The notes under the pieces were generated by a model. That model ran no database searches. It was not told the DNA's origin and saw only the letters and a program-made list of their open reading frames with translations. Shown piece by piece: positions 8,611 through 16,883 of a DNA stretch of 60,262 nt. The position numbers and the translations under genes are program-made. Location: assembly GCA_036386455.1 (NCBI GenBank), contig DASVVS010000083.1, forward strand, positions 1 through 60,262, written 5' to 3'. Each line of letters opens with the position of its first letter. The stretch's first letter is position 1. The DNA is from AC-37 sp036386455. GTDB lineage: Bacteria; Actinomycetota; Thermoleophilia; Solirubrobacterales; Thermoleophilaceae.

Positions 8611-9608
8611 TTCTTGCCCCCTCCGCGCTGCATGCGGGTGCCCAGGTCGAAGCCCTCGCCGCTCAGCGGCTCCGGCTCCATCGCGTGACCGGTGAACTGC
8701 AGGAAGACGTCGTCGAGCGTCGGCTCCGACACGCGCAGGCTGCGCAGCGCGATGCCGCGCTCGCGCGCCTCCACGAGCACGCGGCCGGCCACGCTCACGT
8801 CCCCGTCGAGCGCGTACACGATCGTGTCGCCGTCCACGGTGGCGTCGGTGCCGAGCGCCGCGATCAGCTCGTCGGGCCGCCCCTCCACCTCCACGCGCAG
8901 AGCCGCGCCGCCGACCCGGCGCTTGAGTTCGGCCGGGGGCCCGGCCAGCACGATCTTCCCGTGGTCGATCAGGTACACGCGGTCGCAGAGCGCGTCGGCC
9001 TCCTCGAGGTACTGCGTGCTGAGCAGCACCGCACGGCCCTCGTTGCGCAGCGAGCGCACCAGATCCCACAGGTTGCGGCGGCTGCGCGGGTCGAGCCCCA
9101 CGCTCGGCTCGTCGAAGATGATCACCGGCGGGTCGGGGAGCAGGGCGAGCGCGAGCGCTAGACGGCGCTGGATCCCGCCCGAGTACTGGCCCACGAGCCG
9201 GTCCGCGTACGAGCCGAGCTCGAAGCGCTCCATCAGCGCGTCCGACCGCGCGCGCCAGTCGCGGCCGAGCCGGTACAGCGCGGCCTGCACCTCGAAGTGC
9301 TCGCGCCCGGTCATCAGCGGGTCGAGCCCCGCTCCCTGCAGCGCCACGCCGATCTTCGGCCGCACGCGGTCCACGTCCTCCAGCGGGATCCCCCACACCG
9401 ACCCGGTGCCCGACGTAGGGCGCAGCAGCGTGGCGAGCATGTTGAGCGTGGTGCTCTTGCCCGCGCCGTTCGGTCCCACCACGCCCACGACCTCGCCGCC
9501 GGAGGCGCACAGGGAGATCCCGTCGGCGGCCTTCTGCCCGTTCCCGTAGACCTTGGTCAGACCGTCGGCGATCACCGACGGCGCGATCACCGGCCCGCTC
9601 TCAGCCAA
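8598..9608 (-). CDS. ABC transporter ATP-binding protein, DrrA-like
   Basis: A 336-residue ATPase of the daunorubicin-resistance (DrrA) type. Walker A GPNGAGKST (45-53), signature YSGGIQRRL, Walker B VIIFDEPSVGLDP and a Gln in place of the switch His (LLSTQYLEEAD) are all present; DrrA proteins also have that Gln. The C-terminal extension (SLRVSEPTLDDVFLQFTG) is normal for the subfamily. The TTG at 9608 overlaps the preceding gene by 8 nt; the GTG at 9590 is an alternative start six codons in. It works with the permease that follows to energise export. Confidence 0.9.
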   Translation of the reverse strand: MAESGPVIAPSVIADGLTKVYGNGQKAADGISLCASGGEVVGVVGPNGAGKSTTLNMLATLLRPTSGTGSVWGIPLEDVDRVRPKIGVALQGAGLDPLMTGREHFEVQAALYRLGRDWRARSDALMERFELGSYADRLVGQYSGGIQRRLALALALLPDPPVIIFDEPSVGLDPRSRRNLWDLVRSLRNEGRAVLLSTQYLEEADALCDRVYLIDHGKIVLAGPPAELKRRVGGAALRVEVEGRPDELIAALGTDATVDGDTIVYALDGDVSVAGRVLVEARERGIALRSLRVSEPTLDDVFLQFTGHAMEPEPLSGEGFDLGTRMQRGGGKKWQQ

Positions 9609-10854
9609 CGGCGCTCGGCTGAGCGGCCGGCTCGCGCTGCACCCGGTAGCCCAGGCGCTCGAGCAGGTCCCCCAGCATCCGGTAGTTGATCGCGTCGCGC
9701 GCGCGCATGTCCTCGAACCCGCGCGCGATCTTCTCCTGGATCGACGCGCGCTCCGGCTCGAGGCGCCCGTGCCGCTCGCGCAGCTCGGCCGCCGCGTTCG
9801 GCGAGTCCGACGAGACGAACAGGTGCTCCAGCCCGATGTCCTGGCAGTAGAACTCGGTGCGGTTGTCGTGGCCGAGCGCGACGAACGGGATCGCGTACGC
9901 GGACGCCAGCACGATCGCGTGGTAGCGCGAGCTCGACAGCGTCTGCATCAGCGAGTAGGCCGCCGACATCTCGTACGGGTTGGAGGTCTGCCCGTTGATC
10001 ACGAAGCTGCGCTCGGGCTCGCCGAGCGCCTCGTGCAGCCGGTAGGCGAGGCGCACGTCGCCGCGGTCCTGGATCACGATCGCCACGCGGGCGTCCGGAT
10101 CGAGCGACAGCAGGTAGCGCGCGTGCTCGACCCAGTCCTCGAGCAGCTTCCGCGAGCGCGGGCGGCCGCCGTCGGGCCAGGTCGCCTTGTACGGCCAGCG
10201 CACGTAGTCGCTCGGGCGCCCGACCGGCCGCATCAGTGCCGGCCACATGTAGAAGTCGACGGGGGCGATGCCGTGCACGGGCCCGCGGTCGAACCCGAAG
10301 CGCTCGCGCACCTCCTGCACCACGTCCTCGCCCGGCAGCGGCATCGAGACCGCGCAGTCGGCGGTGATCGGCATCGGCACGGTCACGCCGTACTCGGCCA
10401 GGTGCTTGTCGCAGCCGGGCGCGCGCACGGTCAGCAGGTCGATCGTGTTGAGCGCCTTCACGGTCCGCTCGCGTCGCGGCGGCGAGATGTAGTTCGAGTC
10501 GAGCGCGAGTCCCACGCTCGCCAGGTCGGCGTTGTCGGCCTGCTCGATCGCGAGCGTGAGCGCGTTCAGCAGCGCGGGGCTGAAGCGGTCGCCGATCATC
10601 GCGCCCTCCGACAGGATCACGCAGTCGGAGCTGGCGATCAGCCGCCGCCCGGCCACCCGGTAGGTGGCCGGATGGAAGTACTCGACGGTGCACATGTCCC
10701 GCAGGTAGTCGAGCGCGTGGCGGTCGAGCGTGTTGGTCACGATCTCCGCGTCCGGGACCAGCTTGTTGAGCTGGTCGAGAATCGCCACGAGGCGCGCCTC
10801 GGCGCCCAGGTTGCGGTAGCCGTGCATGCCGTAGACCAGCACGCGGTTCTTCAT
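9601..10854 (-). CDS. polysaccharide pyruvyl transferase family protein
   Basis: A 417-residue protein of the polysaccharide pyruvyl transferase/CsaB family, which adds a pyruvate ketal from phosphoenolpyruvate to sugars. It starts with VLVYGMHGYRNLGAEARLVAILDQL, the family's N-terminal Gly-Asn-x-Gly-x-Glu pattern, and has a GT-B-like second half (SSSRYHAIVLASAYAIPFVALG) with the conserved SxRxHaiixA motif. The ATG at 10854 overlaps the SDR stop codon (ATGA), so it is translated with that gene. In a lipid operon it may decorate a head group or a sugar on the lipid, but no glycosyltransferase is present in the operon. Confidence 0.86.
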   Translation of the reverse strand: MKNRVLVYGMHGYRNLGAEARLVAILDQLNKLVPDAEIVTNTLDRHALDYLRDMCTVEYFHPATYRVAGRRLIASSDCVILSEGAMIGDRFSPALLNALTLAIEQADNADLASVGLALDSNYISPPRRERTVKALNTIDLLTVRAPGCDKHLAEYGVTVPMPITADCAVSMPLPGEDVVQEVRERFGFDRGPVHGIAPVDFYMWPALMRPVGRPSDYVRWPYKATWPDGGRPRSRKLLEDWVEHARYLLSLDPDARVAIVIQDRGDVRLAYRLHEALGEPERSFVINGQTSNPYEMSAAYSLMQTLSSSRYHAIVLASAYAIPFVALGHDNRTEFYCQDIGLEHLFVSSDSPNAAAELRERHGRLEPERASIQEKIARGFEDMRARDAINYRMLGDLLERLGYRVQREPAAQPSAVG

Positions 10855-11624
10855 GCTCCCCTCCTCGGTCCAAGGTCCAGTCCGGCACGCCGCGGCGTGC
10901 CGAACAGCTCGCGCGAGTAGTCCGCGCCACCCGCCATCACGCCCCCGTCCACCACAAGCGCCTGACCGGTCACGAAGCGCGCGTCGTCGCCGGCCAGGTA
11001 CGCGACGGCGGCGGCCACGTCCTCCGGGCGGCCGGTGGCCACGACCTCCGGCGAGCGATCGGGGACCATGTCGGTGTCGATCACCCCGGGGCAGACCGCG
11101 TTCACGCGGATGCCGTGACCGGCGAGCTCCACCGACGCGGTCTGCGCCATGCTGATCACGGCGGCCTTCGCGGCCGAGTACGCCATCGGCGCGGCGCCGC
11201 CGAACATGCCCGCGATCGAGGCGGTGCTCACGATCGAGCCGCCCCTCCCGCCCGCGATCATCGCCCGGGCCGCGTGCTTGGTGCCGAGCATCACCGAGCG
11301 CACCAGGAGCTCGAAGGTCGCGTCCCATTCCTCGGCGCGCAGCTCGGGGATCGGGCCGTACGCGCCGCCCGCGCCCGCGTTGTTGACCAGCACGTCGAGT
11401 CGGCCGAACGCGTCGCCCGCGGCCGCCACGGCGGCCTCGACGTCGTCCTCGGAGCGCACGTCGCAGGGCACGAAGCGCACGCGCTCGCCCTCGAGCTCGC
11501 GGCCCGCCGGGTCCACGTCGGCCGCCACGACCGACGCCCCCTCGCCGAGCAGGCGCTGCGCGATGGCCCTACCGATCCCATGGCTCGCTCCGGTGACGAC
11601 GGCGACACGACCGCCTAGCCCCAC
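10851..11624 (-). CDS. short-chain dehydrogenase/reductase (SDR)
   Basis: A 257-residue classical SDR, NAD(P)-dependent. TGASHGIG (11-18) binds the cofactor. DVRSEDD, NNAGAG, the catalytic Ser in IVSTASIAG, YSAAK (Tyr-x3-Lys) and the CPGVIDTDM segment follow. It starts with GTG at 11624, overlapping the previous gene by 10 nt, and its stop overlaps the next gene by 4 nt. The sequence resembles FabG-like 3-oxoacyl reductases and dehydrogenases of hydroxylated lipids. In this operon a keto-lipid reduction or alcohol oxidation is a fair guess. Confidence 0.92.
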   Translation of the reverse strand: MGLGGRVAVVTGASHGIGRAIAQRLLGEGASVVAADVDPAGRELEGERVRFVPCDVRSEDDVEAAVAAAGDAFGRLDVLVNNAGAGGAYGPIPELRAEEWDATFELLVRSVMLGTKHAARAMIAGGRGGSIVSTASIAGMFGGAAPMAYSAAKAAVISMAQTASVELAGHGIRVNAVCPGVIDTDMVPDRSPEVVATGRPEDVAAAVAYLAGDDARFVTGQALVVDGGVMAGGADYSRELFGTPRRAGLDLGPRRGA

Positions 11625-12832
11625 CGCGGCTCCACGTCGAGCGGCACGTCGAGCGTCGCCTTGCCGATGATCTCGAGCGCGTCGTAGTGGCTCGGCGGGT
11701 GCACCTTCGCCCCGCGGACGTCGCGGTACAGGCGCTCGAGCGGCTTGTTCCTGAGGAAGCCGCTGCCGCCTGTCACCGACATCGCCTTGTCCACGATCTG
11801 CACCGCGTTGTTCGTGGCCACGTACTTCGCCGTGAGAGCCGCCGCGAAGTCCTTCGGGTCCTCCTTCGGCCCGTCGCCGAGCTCGTAGGCGGTCTTCCAG
11901 ACGATCGCGCGCGAGGCCTGGATCAGCACCTCCATCTCGGCCACGAGGAACTGGATCGACGGGAAGTGGCTCATCGGCCGCGGGAACGGCTTGCGCACGC
12001 GGTCGCGCGCGTAGTCCTCCACGTAGCGCTTGGCCCCGCCGGCCACGCCGGTGTAGACGGCGCCGAAGGTGAGGCCGAACCACTTGTGCGAGTTGATCGC
12101 GAAGCCGTCGAGCTGGCCCGCCGGGCGCTCCATCACCACGAGCTCGTCCGGCACGAAGACGCCGTCGAGGATCACGTCGTTCGAGCCGGTCGGGCGCATG
12201 CCCATCGCGTCCCAGTTGTCGAGGATCTGCAGTCCCTCCGAATCGCGCACCGCGAGGAAGTGGATGAGCAGCGGCCCGCGCTCCGGGTCCTCGTACAGCG
12301 CGTGGCTCGTGTAGCCGGTCATCACGGGGCTGATCGAGCAGAAGATCTTGCGGCCGCTGATCTTGTAGCCGCCGTCCACCCGCTCGGCCTTCGTCGCCGC
12401 GTGCCGGAAGTTGTTGCCGCTCGTCTCGGCCTCCGACACCGACGCGCCCACGATCATGTGCCCCTCGCCCACCGCGCGCAGGAACGCCTCGGTGCGCGGC
12501 TCGGGGTCCTGCTTCCAGATCTCCGCCACGAGGCCGACGGTGAACAGGTGCATGTTCACGCCGAGCGCCGTCGCCGGCGCGCCCTCGGCGAGCTTCTCCT
12601 GTGCTGCGCACAGGCCGAGCAGGCCGATGCCCCCGCCGCCCAGCTCCTCCGGCACCGGCGCCGCGAGGTAGCCGGACTCCTTCATGTCCTCGAAGTCCTG
12701 GAACGGGAAGGAGTTCTCCCGGTCGTGCTTCTCGGCCCGGCCGCGGAACTCCTCCGCGTGCGCCGTCGCGGTGTCGACCGCCTTCCGCTCCGCGTCGGTG
12801 AGCAGTCCGGCCTCCTTGGTTGCGGCCTCCAT
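11615..12832 (-). CDS. acyl-CoA dehydrogenase-family flavoprotein
   Basis: A 405-residue FAD enzyme with the three-part acyl-CoA dehydrogenase fold. There is an N-terminal helical domain with VPEELGGGGIGLLGL, a middle beta domain (ASVSEAETSGNNFRHAATKAERVDGGYKISGRKIF; NWDAMGMRPTGSNDVILDGVFVP) and a C-terminal helical bundle ending in SVTGGSGFLRNKPLERLYRDVRG. I do not see the standard catalytic Glu of chain dehydrogenases at its usual place. The sequence also fits the DszC/hydroxylase-like branch, so desaturation or N/C-hydroxylation of a lipid intermediate are both possible. The ATG at 12832 is 11 nt after the previous stop. Confidence 0.88.
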   Translation of the reverse strand: MEAATKEAGLLTDAERKAVDTATAHAEEFRGRAEKHDRENSFPFQDFEDMKESGYLAAPVPEELGGGGIGLLGLCAAQEKLAEGAPATALGVNMHLFTVGLVAEIWKQDPEPRTEAFLRAVGEGHMIVGASVSEAETSGNNFRHAATKAERVDGGYKISGRKIFCSISPVMTGYTSHALYEDPERGPLLIHFLAVRDSEGLQILDNWDAMGMRPTGSNDVILDGVFVPDELVVMERPAGQLDGFAINSHKWFGLTFGAVYTGVAGGAKRYVEDYARDRVRKPFPRPMSHFPSIQFLVAEMEVLIQASRAIVWKTAYELGDGPKEDPKDFAAALTAKYVATNNAVQIVDKAMSVTGGSGFLRNKPLERLYRDVRGAKVHPPSHYDALEIIGKATLDVPLDVEPRWG

Positions 12833-12843
12833 TCGCGACCTCC

Positions 12844-13800
12844 TCAGGTGATCGTCAACAGTCGTTTGGGCAGGATCTCGAACTCCGCGGGCGTGGTGCC
12901 GGCGATCTCGCCGTCCACCTCGACCGGGAAGCTTCGTTCGCAGTCGACCCGCACGTGCTCCGCGGGCCAGTGGGTCAGCTCCGGGCGGCCGGCGAGCCGG
13001 CCGCGGAACGCACGAACCATCGCGCGGGTCGCGTCGGCGCGGCCGTCGCCCGTCACGAGCACGGTGGCGAGGCGGCCGTCGTCGATGGCTCCGAAGTCGC
13101 CGAAGCTCAGGCCGCCCGCGAAGTACGGGACCTTCATCACGCCGAGGTTGATCGCGTTCGACTCCACGCGCTCGCCGTCCACCTCGAGCTGCAGCGGCAG
13201 CGGCCGCCAGCGCGCGAGGGTGGCCACGCCGTCGACCGCCTGGGCCAGCTCCAGGTTGATCCGCTTCAGCGCGAGGTTCGACCGCGTCTTGCGGGTGAAG
13301 CGCTCGCCGATCGCGCTCACCAGGCCGACCGTGCAGTTCACGATGAAGTGGCGGGTCTCCGGGCCGTCCGGCGTCGCGTAGGTCACCCGGCCCACGTCGG
13401 TCGCCATCGCGCGGCCGCGGTCGAGCAGGTCCGCGAGCCGCGGGCTCACGTCGCGGCCGCGGCTGAAGTCGTTGCAGGTGCCGGCCGGCACGAAGCCGAC
13501 GGCGAAGTCGGGGCTCGCGCCGGCGTCGACCACCGCGTGCACCACCTCGGTGAGCGTGCCGTCGCCGCCCACCACCACGACCGTGTGCAGCCCGTCGGCC
13601 ACGGCAGCGCGCGCCAGCTCCGCGGCCTCGCCGCCGCGCGTGGTGGTGCGCACGCGCGCGTCCGGCAGCTCCGCGTGCAGCCGCTCGGCGTTCGCGCGCC
13701 CGCCCCCGACGCCCGCGATCGGGTTCACGATCCAGAGAGCGCCGTCGAGCGGCAGGCGCTCGCCGGCCGCCTGGCTCAGGACCGCGCCGGTGCCGTCCAC
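12844..13800 (-). CDS. diacylglycerol kinase-family lipid kinase
   Basis: A 318-residue kinase of the DAGK/sphingosine kinase/YegS family. The nucleotide-binding motif VVGGDGTLTEVVHA has GGDGT at 78-82. FVPAGTCNDFSRG (PxGTxNDFar) and the C-terminal lipid-binding beta sandwich (AINLGVMKVPYFAGGLSFGDFGAIDDGRL; VEVDGEIAGTTPAEFEILP) are present. GTG at 13800 has GGGAGGAGG about 5 nt upstream and overlaps the previous gene by 25 nt. The family phosphorylates the hydroxyl of diacylglycerol, sphingosine or ceramide. Next to a synthase/reductase pair like those of sphingolipid pathways, a ceramide-kinase-like role is a reasonable hypothesis. Confidence 0.93.
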   Translation of the reverse strand: MDGTGAVLSQAAGERLPLDGALWIVNPIAGVGGGRANAERLHAELPDARVRTTTRGGEAAELARAAVADGLHTVVVVGGDGTLTEVVHAVVDAGASPDFAVGFVPAGTCNDFSRGRDVSPRLADLLDRGRAMATDVGRVTYATPDGPETRHFIVNCTVGLVSAIGERFTRKTRSNLALKRINLELAQAVDGVATLARWRPLPLQLEVDGERVESNAINLGVMKVPYFAGGLSFGDFGAIDDGRLATVLVTGDGRADATRAMVRAFRGRLAGRPELTHWPAEHVRVDCERSFPVEVDGEIAGTTPAEFEILPKRLLTIT

Positions 13801-14831
13801 CGCTCCTCCTCCCGCACCTCGGTCGCCAAGTCGGCGAGCGTCCTCCGCAGCCCCTCCTCGAGGCCCACGCGCGGGTTGTAGCCGAGCTCGCGGATCTTCG
13901 CCAGCCGGTAGCGCATGCCGCTCGCCGCCGAGCGGATCGCGTAGCGCGTGAGCAGTGGCCGCTTGCTGCTGCGCGTGGCGCGCGCGACGGTCTCCGACGC
14001 CGCGGCCACTCCCAGCGCGACCGGTATCGGCAGCGAGAAGCGCGGCGGCCGGTTGCCGCTCACCCGCGCCAGCTCGTCCAGGAACTCGCCGAAGGTCACG
14101 CCGTACTCGTCGCCGACGATGTAGTCCTCGCCGGCGGCCTCGTCGCGCGTCGCGACGAGCGCGATCGCCTCGCCCAGGTTCTCGCTGTAGGTCAGCTCGA
14201 GCGCCGTGCGCCCGCGGTCGAAGTAGACCATCTGCCGCGTCCGGAGCCCGTCCACCAGCTCGGGCACGAGGTGGCGGTCGCCCGGCCCGAACACCCACGT
14301 CGGGTAGACGACCGAGACCTCGATCCCGCGCCCGGAGCGCTGCCAGGCGAGCCGCTCGCCCTCGAGCTTCGAGAGCGAGTACGGGTACGGCGGGCAGAGC
14401 TTGGGCGCCTGCTCGTCGATCTCGATGTCGGTGCGGAAGCCGAAGACGTCGGCGGTGCTCACGTAGACGAAGCGGCGAACGCCCGCGCGCTGCGCCTCGT
14501 CGAGCAGGCTGCGGGTGCCGTCGCGGTTGATCCGCCAGAAGATCTCCTCGCGATCCCAGTCGCTCACCACCGCGGCCGTGTGCACGACGGTGTCGGCGCC
14601 CTCGCAGAGCCCGCGCAGCGAGGACGGCTCGGTCAGGTCGCCCACGTGCTCCTCCCAGTCGCCGGCGACGGGCGCGGGGCGGCCCGGGGTGCGCACCAGC
14701 CCGCGCACTCCGTAGCCGCGCGCGGCGAACGCGCGTGCCACGGCGGCGCCGACGCAGCCGTGGGCACCCGTGATCACCACGACCGGCCGGTCGGCGAAGC
14801 GGCGACGGTCGCCGTTCTCGCTCGCGGTCAT
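13776..14831 (-). CDS. NAD(P)-dependent epimerase/dehydratase-family reductase
   Basis: A 351-residue extended SDR. TGAHGCVG (21-28) is the Rossmann motif, D64-L-T the base-binding acid, and Y151-x3-K155 (YSLSK) the catalytic pair. VYPTWVFGPGD and TYSENLGEA follow as in 3-beta-hydroxysteroid dehydrogenase-like and sugar epimerase families. The ATG at 14831 overlaps the stop of the preceding gene by 4 nt. In Caulobacter the ceramide pathway reductase CerR belongs to this annotation class, so in this operon it could reduce the 3-keto group made by the alpha-oxoamine synthase. That is inference from context. Confidence 0.9.
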   Translation of the reverse strand: MTASENGDRRRFADRPVVVITGAHGCVGAAVARAFAARGYGVRGLVRTPGRPAPVAGDWEEHVGDLTEPSSLRGLCEGADTVVHTAAVVSDWDREEIFWRINRDGTRSLLDEAQRAGVRRFVYVSTADVFGFRTDIEIDEQAPKLCPPYPYSLSKLEGERLAWQRSGRGIEVSVVYPTWVFGPGDRHLVPELVDGLRTRQMVYFDRGRTALELTYSENLGEAIALVATRDEAAGEDYIVGDEYGVTFGEFLDELARVSGNRPPRFSLPIPVALGVAAASETVARATRSSKRPLLTRYAIRSAASGMRYRLAKIRELGYNPRVGLEEGLRRTLADLATEVREEERWTAPARS

Positions 14832-15883
14832 CGCGACCTCGCGGCCAGCGCCGCCAGCTCCTCGACCATGCTGCCGCCGCGCTCGACCGCGCGCAGGCTG
14901 CGCGCGATCTCCAGCGCGTCGATCCGCTCGCCGCCCACGCGGAGGATCGCGAACTCGCGCTCCGCGGTGAGCCGTCCCGCGCGGCGCGGCGAGATGCCGG
15001 TGCTCGCCAGGGCGGCGAGCGCGGCCTCCTCCGCCTCGGGCGCCACCGCGAACAGCAGCTCGAACTCGCCCCACTCGCCTGCTCCGAGCAGCCAGCGCGG
15101 CAGGTTCAGCCGCTCCGCGAGCTCCAGTCCGGCGGGGTCGTAGAGGTCGGGGCCGTCCTCGATCGCCATCCCGAGCCCGTTGAGGTCGGCGAGCATCAGC
15201 GCGGCCGTCACGAGGCCGTCGCTCGTGTCGATGCAGGCGTTCGCGTGCTCGGACAGCGCGAGGCCGGCGGCGCAGCGCGCGGTCGGCAGCCACGGCGCGT
15301 CCTCGCCCAGGAGCTTCCGGACGCCGGCCGCGTTGCCGCCCCCGACCGGTCCCGTCACGTACAGCAGGTCGCCCGCGGCCGCGCCCAGGCGGGTCATCGC
15401 CCGCTCGCGCGGAACCTGGCCGATCGCCACGCTCGTGTAGCTCTCCTCGCTGGCCCAGTTGGTGTCGCCGCCGACCATCCACGCGCCCTGCGCCCGGACC
15501 GCCTCGGAGGCGCCGCGCCCGAAGTCGCCGGCCTGCTCGGCGGTCACGGCGGCGGCGTCGAAGCAGCACGACACGAGCAGCGCCATCGGCCGCGCGCCCA
15601 CCGCGGCCAGGTCGCTGAGCGACGCTGTCGCCGCCAGCCAGCCGCGCGAGTAGTGCGTGGGCGCGGTCTCGAGCTCCTCGCCCGACTGGAGCGTGTCGAC
15701 CGTCACGGCCAGCAGCTCGGGGCCGCCCAGGTCGAGCAGCTCGGAGTCCGAGCCGAACCCCGCGTTCACCTGGAACGGGCAGGTCTCCATCGCGGCCCGC
15801 AACGACCCGATGAGCTGCGTCTCGTTGGACGCGGCTGCATCGAGCGCCGCCTGGATCGGGCCTGTCCGCGTCTCCACCGTCAT
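14828..15883 (-). CDS. AIR synthase/ThiL-like ATP-binding protein in lipid operon
   Basis: A 351-residue member of the PurM/ThiL/HypE superfamily. The N-terminal ATPase-fold half has ASLSDLAAVGARPMALL, like ThiL NLSDLAAMGA, and MVGGDTNWA. The C-terminal half has YVTGPVGGGNAAG and ACIDTSDGL. The ThiL metal site usually reads GDDAA; here GSDSELL takes that place, so metal or substrate binding may differ. Thiamin-phosphate kinase would be odd among lipid genes, so a kinase or ligase acting on an operon intermediate is more likely. It starts with ATG at 15883, 7 nt after the UbiA stop. Confidence 0.78.
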   Translation of the reverse strand: MTVETRTGPIQAALDAAASNETQLIGSLRAAMETCPFQVNAGFGSDSELLDLGGPELLAVTVDTLQSGEELETAPTHYSRGWLAATASLSDLAAVGARPMALLVSCCFDAAAVTAEQAGDFGRGASEAVRAQGAWMVGGDTNWASEESYTSVAIGQVPRERAMTRLGAAAGDLLYVTGPVGGGNAAGVRKLLGEDAPWLPTARCAAGLALSEHANACIDTSDGLVTAALMLADLNGLGMAIEDGPDLYDPAGLELAERLNLPRWLLGAGEWGEFELLFAVAPEAEEAALAALASTGISPRRAGRLTAEREFAILRVGGERIDALEIARSLRAVERGGSMVEELAALAARSR

Positions 15884-15890
15884 CGGGCGG

Positions 15891-16883
15891 TCAGGCCTGG
15901 CCGGAGCCCTTCGTCTCGAGCAGCGCGACCTCCATGAACGCCACCATCGGGACCGCGATCGCCAGGAAGATGCCCGGCTCGACCAGGGCCCCGAGGCTCA
16001 GCGCGAAGATCGCCGAGGCGCGCGTGTACCAGACGAGCGCCTCGTAGGCGTTGCGCTCGGGCGCCGCGAGCAGGTAGCGCGCGCTGATCACGTAGCCGGC
16101 CACCGAGATCGCCAGGAGCGCGAGGAACGCCGCGTTGAACCCGTCCGAGGCGAGCGTGCCGGGGTCGGTGGCGACGATCACGAGCGTGGCCGCGATCGCG
16201 ACGATCGGGAACGGCGGCGAGAACCAGCGGGCGCGCATCGGGCCGAGGAAGACCGGCAGGGTCTTGTAGCCGGCGGCGGTGTCGCCCGGCACGTCCTTGA
16301 AGTAGCCGGTCAGGCAGAACCCGCTCATCACGATGCCGATCAACAGCGCCGCGACCCAGACCGCGTTCGGGATGTCGTGCCAGGCGGCGTCGGGCGCGCC
16401 GGCGGCCGCGCCGACCATCGCGAACACGGCGATGTCGAACCCGTTCACCACGTTGCCGAGCATCGGTATCGGCTTGGTCAGCTCGTAGAGCACGTGGCCG
16501 GCGAGCGCGATCGCCGTCCAGATCGCCACCGACGGCGCGAACGCGATCGCCAGGCCGATCGTGCTGACGACCAGCACCGCTATGAACGCCATCGTCCGGT
16601 TCGCGCTCACCTCGCCGGTCACGAACGGCCGGTCGGGCGCGTTGATCGCGTCGGCCTCGCGGTCCACGTAGTCGTTGGTCAGCACGCCCACGCCGTAGCC
16701 GGTCGTGCATACCGACAGGCCGAGCACCACGCTGATGAAGGTCGGGTCGTTGCGCGCGATGAACAGCCCCACGAGGCCCGAGCCCAGCGAGAACGGGATG
16801 AAGTGCGGCCGCCACATGCGCAGCCACGCGGGCAGCCCCAGCCGCCGCGCCGGAGGTTGCTGGCCGATCGCCTCGGTCGTCAC
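15891..16883 (-). CDS. UbiA-family prenyltransferase
   Basis: A 330-residue intramembrane aromatic/lipid prenyltransferase with eight to nine hydrophobic helices. The first Asp-rich motif is NDYVDREAD (NDxxDxxxD, 70-78) followed by AINAPDRP. The second is YFKDVPGDTAAGYKT, with the DxxxD spacing. These bind Mg-prenyl diphosphate. GTG at 16883 overlaps the previous stop (GTGA). Family members prenylate quinone rings, haem, chlorophyll or glycerol-phosphate lipids. No quinone genes are near, so the acceptor is probably an operon product. Confidence 0.92.
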   Translation of the reverse strand: MTTEAIGQQPPARRLGLPAWLRMWRPHFIPFSLGSGLVGLFIARNDPTFISVVLGLSVCTTGYGVGVLTNDYVDREADAINAPDRPFVTGEVSANRTMAFIAVLVVSTIGLAIAFAPSVAIWTAIALAGHVLYELTKPIPMLGNVVNGFDIAVFAMVGAAAGAPDAAWHDIPNAVWVAALLIGIVMSGFCLTGYFKDVPGDTAAGYKTLPVFLGPMRARWFSPPFPIVAIAATLVIVATDPGTLASDGFNAAFLALLAISVAGYVISARYLLAAPERNAYEALVWYTRASAIFALSLGALVEPGIFLAIAVPMVAFMEVALLETKGSGQA

